From assembly GCA_900321665.1 (NCBI GenBank), contig ONWY01000033.1, positions 1 to 9,286 on the forward strand: a DNA stretch of 9,286 nt, in the 5' to 3' direction. The notes below the pieces were generated by a model. It made no database searches. It was given only the letters and a program-made list of their open reading frames with translations, and was not told where the DNA came from. The translations under genes and the position numbers were made by a program. Within the stretch, counting starts at the first letter, position 1; each line of letters starts with the position of its first letter. Of this stretch, positions 5,859-9,286 are shown piece after piece. The DNA is from an uncultured Eubacteriales bacterium. GTDB taxonomy: Bacteria > Bacillota > Clostridia > Oscillospirales > Acutalibacteraceae.

Positions 5859-7515
5859 TTTCAAACTCCTTTAACATTTGCTTTGCATTTTCGAGCATCA
5901 GCTCGTTAATATTCATACCGCCCATAATGCGCGCGATTTCATACTGCCTTCCCTCAAAATCAAGCGGGCGCACATTGGTATAGGTTCTGCCATCCGCCAC
6001 CTGCTTATGGATGAGGTAATGCGCCGCAGCCATTGCGGCAATTTGCGCCAGGTGCGTCACGCATATCACCTGCGCATTTTTACTGACCTCTTTTAATTTT
6101 AACCCGACTTTGCCGGCGGCTCTGCCGCTGACACCGGTATCAATTTCATCAAAAATCAAGGTCGGCACGGCTTCTTTTTCGCCCAACACAGCACGGAAAG
6201 CGAGCATAATTCTGGAAAGCTCGCCGCCGGAAGCCACGCTTGCAAGCGGTCGCAAACTCTCGCCTGCATTGACGCAGATGAGAAACTCTACCCGGTCAAT
6301 ACCGGTTTTGGAAATCGGACCGTCTTTAAAATCGACCTTAAACTGCGCCGATTGCATATTCAAAAACGCCAGTTCATTTTCTACACGCTTCGCAAATGCC
6401 TCGGCGGTTTTGCGCCGCTGCTCGCTAAGTGAAAGCGCCAAGCGATAGGTTTCTTCTTTCTGAGACTCAAAATCCTTTTCGAGCGCCTCTCGCTGTGCAT
6501 CGGCTGTCTTGATGCCTTGCAATTGCTCTTTCGCACGCTCTAAATAAGATAATATTTCAGCCTCCGTTTTGCCGTATCGATTGGAAAACTCATAATAAAC
6601 GCTCAGCCGCTCCTCAATCTCCTCTAAGCGGTGCGGATTGACTTGCAATTCCTCCAAGCGCGCCCGCGCCTCATCCTCCGCTTCGGCAAGGGCATCCTGC
6701 GCATTCAGCAATGCCGCTTTCAGCGCCGCAAGCTGCTTCAAATCATTCTCTTCGGTTGCCGCTATAGCAGCTCCCACAAGGGCGGCTGCACCGCCGCTTT
6801 CATCATCACCGGCAATCGAGAGCTTCACCTGCTGCAAGGCTGCACTGACAGAAGCAAGCGCGCTGAGCATTGCCTTTTCATCCAAAAGCTTTTGCTTTTC
6901 GCCCTCATAGATTTCGGCTTTTTCAATCTCATCTATTTCATAGCTGAGCTGCTCTATTAAGCGCTGCTTTTCACTCTCGTCCCTTTGCAGGGCTTTCAAT
7001 GCCTTGATGGTTTTCACCAAAGCGGCATAGGCGCTTTGATATGCCGATAGCACTGCGACATCGGGCAACATTTCATCAATATACAAATAGTGCTTTTCCG
7101 CATCCAAAAGCTTTTGCGAGTCATGCTGCCCGTGAATATTCACAAGCAGCTCGCCGAGCTCTTTCATCGTGCCGGCGGTGACAGGCTTGCCGTTAATACG
7201 GCAGCTGCTCTTGCCATCGGCACCGATGCGCCGCTGCAAAATCAGGTTATCGGGACCGATGTCGATATCAATACTGTCCAAATACCGGCTCACAGCTGTC
7301 GACACAGGCGCAAATTCCGCTATCACCAGCGCATGGGAAGCCCCGGTTCTGACAAGCTCTCTGGATGTGCGCAAACCGAGAACGGCATTGATTGAATCAA
7401 TAATAATGGACTTACCTGCGCCGGTTTCACCGGTCAATACATTAAAGCCCTCATGAAAATCAATCGACACCTTCTCAATCACAGCAATATTTTCAATATC
7501 CAGCCGAATTAACAT
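5845..7515 (-). CDS. recN: DNA repair protein RecN
   Basis: A 556-residue SMC-like ATPase that acts early in double-strand-break repair by gathering DNA ends for homologous recombination. The N-terminal half-site begins MLIRLDIENIAVIEKV and carries Walker A GETGAGKS (29-36). A charged, heptad-rich region at about 150-390 forms the two coiled-coil arms, with long Ala/Glu/Leu runs. The C-terminal half-site has the ABC signature ASGGELSR (428-435), Walker B TLIFDEID (452-459), the D-loop TGVSGRAAG and the H-loop THLAQ (487-491). All ATPase elements are intact and the length is typical. AAGGA lies 6 bases before the ATG and overlaps the argR stop. Position directly after argR is the common Firmicute arrangement. 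No LexA/DinR-type box was recognised next to it; expression is probably as part of the operon. Confidence 0.97.
   Translation of the reverse strand: MLIRLDIENIAVIEKVSIDFHEGFNVLTGETGAGKSIIIDSINAVLGLRTSRELVRTGASHALVIAEFAPVSTAVSRYLDSIDIDIGPDNLILQRRIGADGKSSCRINGKPVTAGTMKELGELLVNIHGQHDSQKLLDAEKHYLYIDEMLPDVAVLSAYQSAYAALVKTIKALKALQRDESEKQRLIEQLSYEIDEIEKAEIYEGEKQKLLDEKAMLSALASVSAALQQVKLSIAGDDESGGAAALVGAAIAATEENDLKQLAALKAALLNAQDALAEAEDEARARLEELQVNPHRLEEIEERLSVYYEFSNRYGKTEAEILSYLERAKEQLQGIKTADAQREALEKDFESQKEETYRLALSLSEQRRKTAEAFAKRVENELAFLNMQSAQFKVDFKDGPISKTGIDRVEFLICVNAGESLRPLASVASGGELSRIMLAFRAVLGEKEAVPTLIFDEIDTGVSGRAAGKVGLKLKEVSKNAQVICVTHLAQIAAMAAAHYLIHKQVADGRTYTNVRPLDFEGRQYEIARIMGGMNINELMLENAKQMLKEFENDNI
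5866..5872 (-). promoter_or_regulatory. tyrS ribosome binding site inside recN
   Basis: AAAGGAG on the minus strand lies within the last codons of recN, 7 bases before the ATG at 5858. It fixes the tyrS start and implies translational coupling to recN. Confidence 0.8.
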
Positions 7516-7524
7516 AAACTATCC

Positions 7525-7971
7525 TTACATCATTGCATTAACTTCATCACACAGTCGCTTTGCCGCCTGCTCGCTCTTGCAAGCAACAAAAATCGTATCA
7601 TCCCCGGCAATGGTGCCGAGAATATCGGAAAAGTGCATCGTATCTATCGCGGCACAAGCAGCGTTTGCCATACCGTTATGCGATTTGATAACGACTAAAT
7701 TGCCGGCATAATCTATACCGATGACGGACTCGCAAAAAATGGAAATATACTTATCGGAGCTTGCTTTACGGTCACTCTCCCGCTTCATATATTTATAGCC
7801 GCCGTAACCGGTGACAACCTTGATTAAATCAAGCTCTTTAATATCTCTTGAAACGGTCGCCTGCGTCACATGGAAGCCCTCTTGGTGAAGAAGTTTCATC
7901 AATACATCCTGATTTTCCACATCGTACTTTTCAATCAGTTCCAAAATCTTTTCTAATCTCTTTTTCTTCAT
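7525..7971 (-). CDS. argR: Arginine repressor ArgR/AhrC
   Basis: A 148-residue hexameric transcription factor that senses L-arginine and controls arginine synthesis and breakdown genes. The N-terminal winged helix (1-70) carries the near-invariant TQATVSRDIKELDLIKV recognition segment (36-52). The C-terminal domain (about 75-148) carries GTIAGDDTIFVA (119-130), whose two aspartates bind arginine and mediate hexamer contacts. Length is normal. AGAGG in the last codons of nadK lies 6 bases before the ATG, and the gap to nadK is only 2 bases. The neighbourhood with nadK and recN is the usual one in Firmicutes. No clear pair of ARG boxes was found in the window, so its targets probably lie elsewhere; Firmicutes may carry several paralogues. 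Confidence 0.96.
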   Translation of the reverse strand: MKKKRLEKILELIEKYDVENQDVLMKLLHQEGFHVTQATVSRDIKELDLIKVVTGYGGYKYMKRESDRKASSDKYISIFCESVIGIDYAGNLVVIKSHNGMANAACAAIDTMHFSDILGTIAGDDTIFVACKSEQAAKRLCDEVNAMM

Positions 7972-7973
7972 CC

Positions 7974-8855
7974 TTAACCTCTTCCCATATTTCTATCAAT
8001 CATTTTTTCCTGCAATATTTCATAAAAGCTTTGGCGCTTAATAGTGATAAAATCCACCGTGATTTCCGCTTTTTTGACCACCACCTTGCCACCGTAAGGC
8101 ACGCTGAGGGGTTCTCTGGAATCCATCACCAGATACATTGGGCGAATATCGCTGCTCTCAGAGCTGTTTTTAAGAACAATTTCGCTTTCACTCGAGCAAA
8201 CAACACTGCGCGCGGTCAGCGAATGCGAGCACACGGGAGTCACGATAATACACTCCATATGCGGGTCTACCACAGGGCCTCCGGCGCTCATGGAATAGGC
8301 AGTGGAACCGGTCGGTGTGGCAACTATGATACCATCGGCACGGTGCCGCGCAAGGCGCTTTCCGTCAAGCTCGACGGCAACATCCACCATCTTGTTGTTT
8401 GCCGCTCTGCCGACCACCGCATCGTTGATGCAATACTCGGAGCAAAGGCACTTGCCGCTTTCATCAAAAACCTCGGCTTTTAAAAGCATGCGTTGATTGA
8501 TTTTATACGCACCGCTGACCAAATCGGAGAGCAGGGAAATTTCACTCTTTTCAAGCCCGCTCAAAAAGCCGAGATGCCCGCCGTTAATACCAAGCAGCGG
8601 CTTTGCATGCACCGCGGCATCGGAAGCATATTTGGTCACCGTGCCGTCGCCGCCGACAACGATGATTAAATCGCACGCAGCGAGAATTTCCTCGTAAATG
8701 CCGAAGTGAACGGCGCTTTTTTGCGCAATATACTGCTCCGCCATGTGCGGCAACAGCAGCTCGACGGCAGAATCGCTTAATACGGCGATGATTTCATTCG
8801 TAATACTGACGGTATCCCCATAGGGCATATCCGGTAAAATAGCAATTTTCATCAT
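7974..8855 (-). CDS. nadK: NAD kinase
   Basis: A 293-residue cytoplasmic enzyme that phosphorylates NAD to NADP with ATP or polyphosphate. Seen: VVGGDGTV (66-73, the family's GGDGT ATP/metal motif), GINGGHLGFLS (89-99), the NDA motif CINDAVVGR (142-150) and ADGIIVATPTGSTAYS (173-188) followed by SAGGPVV (190-196), which line the NAD pocket. Length is typical. The start codon is the first of two adjacent ATGs (8855 and 8852) and overlaps the tlyA stop in an ATGA arrangement, so coupled translation is likely; the upstream GAAAG is only a weak ribosome site. The position between tlyA and argR matches the conserved Firmicute cluster. Confidence 0.96.
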   Translation of the reverse strand: MMKIAILPDMPYGDTVSITNEIIAVLSDSAVELLLPHMAEQYIAQKSAVHFGIYEEILAACDLIIVVGGDGTVTKYASDAAVHAKPLLGINGGHLGFLSGLEKSEISLLSDLVSGAYKINQRMLLKAEVFDESGKCLCSEYCINDAVVGRAANNKMVDVAVELDGKRLARHRADGIIVATPTGSTAYSMSAGGPVVDPHMECIIVTPVCSHSLTARSVVCSSESEIVLKNSSESSDIRPMYLVMDSREPLSVPYGGKVVVKKAEITVDFITIKRQSFYEILQEKMIDRNMGRG

Positions 8856-9286
8856 AAACTTTCATGAGATTGCTTCACAATCTCAGCCGGGTTGACAGCA
8901 GCATCTATCTCCGGCGCATCACTTTTTTGCAAATAGATTAAATACTCAATATTCCCCTCAGGCCCGCGAATCGGGCTGAAGGATAAGCCGAGCACGCTAA
9001 AACCTACTTCACAGGCAAAATCCGTAATTTTTTGCACGACCTCTAAATGGACTGTGGGTTCTCTGACAACGCCTTTTTTGCCGACCTTTTCCCTGCCTGC
9101 CTCAAACTGCGGCTTAATCAGAGCAACGCAGTGGCTGTTTTCTTTTAACAGGTTGCGCAGCACCGGCAAAATCTTAGTCAAGGAAATAAAAGAAACATCC
9201 ACCGATGCAAAATCAATCGGGTCTTTAATTTGCTCTGCAGTGCAATAGCGAAAATTGGTGCGCTCGAGGTTAATGACTCTTTCATC
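8852..9286 (-). CDS. tlyA: TlyA-family rRNA (cytidine-2'-O)-methyltransferase, C-terminal part
   Basis: The frame is open to the right edge, so the first visible residue is internal; 144 residues remain of about 270, and the N-terminal S4 domain and SAM-binding loop lie outside. Family members use SAM to methylate ribose of specific cytidines in 16S and 23S rRNA, and some were first described as haemolysins. Seen in the fragment: NFRY (11-14), DVSFISLTKILP (30-41, active-site strand), ALIKPQFEAGREKVGKKG (57-74, with the catalytic lysine) and SPIRGPEGNIEYLIYL (about 108-123, with the catalytic glutamate). The first in-frame start-like codon in the window is a GTG at 9202, but homology continues upstream of it, so it is not the true start. 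It is the most upstream visible gene of the housekeeping operon. Confidence 0.93.
   Translation of the reverse strand, partial: DERVINLERTNFRYCTAEQIKDPIDFASVDVSFISLTKILPVLRNLLKENSHCVALIKPQFEAGREKVGKKGVVREPTVHLEVVQKITDFACEVGFSVLGLSFSPIRGPEGNIEYLIYLQKSDAPEIDAAVNPAEIVKQSHESL

Noticed and set aside
6638..6910. Ala/Ser-rich open frame on the plus strand.
   Set aside because: Its low-complexity composition is the antisense reading of the recN coiled-coil region.
7848..8483. 211-residue open frame on the plus strand.
   Set aside because: It lies antisense across the argR-nadK junction, both of which are clear genes, and its translation shows no recognisable domain.

Overview
The window looks like a chromosomal piece of a Firmicute, most likely a Clostridia of the Oscillospiraceae/Ruminococcaceae type. 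This is inferred from the gene order tlyA-nadK-argR-recN, the ArgR/AhrC-type arginine repressor, AGGAG-like ribosome binding sites, moderate GC content and protein sequence style. No rRNA, tRNA, CRISPR array, insertion sequence or prophage gene was seen. Nine protein genes are present; two of them run off the window edges.

Left part (about 1-2976, all minus strand, visibly AT-rich): a three-gene glycan-type operon, read right to left. It holds a membrane-anchored GT2 glycosyltransferase of the GtrB/dolichyl-phosphate-mannose-synthase type, a short RmlA-like sugar-1-phosphate nucleotidyltransferase, and a protein of the L-fucokinase/GDP-fucose pyrophosphorylase (FKP/FPGT) family. The last starts with TTG and is cut by the left edge. 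Together they could make one or two activated sugars and pass a sugar to a polyprenyl-phosphate carrier for cell-surface glycosylation; the actual sugar cannot be read from the sequence.

Middle part (2977-4422): a short divergent intergenic region with a good extended -10 promoter drives a lone plus-strand gene. It encodes a 5-methylthioadenosine/S-adenosylhomocysteine deaminase (mtaD-like amidohydrolase) and is closed by a textbook intrinsic terminator.

Right part (4587-9286, all minus strand, richer in GC): a tightly packed housekeeping operon, read right to left as tlyA (5' end missing), nadK, argR, recN, tyrS. Junctions are 4-base overlap, 2-base gap, 9-base gap and 14-base overlap, and it ends in a strong intrinsic terminator. 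It combines rRNA methylation, NADP synthesis, arginine regulation, DNA repair and tyrosyl-tRNA charging. The first four are a familiar conserved neighbourhood; tyrS at its end, without room for its own T-box leader, is the less usual part.

No clear candidate for a wholly new system was found. The points most worth a second look are the FKP-family protein with its neighbours in AT-rich DNA, the coupling of tyrS to recN, and an inverted repeat between two of the glycan genes.
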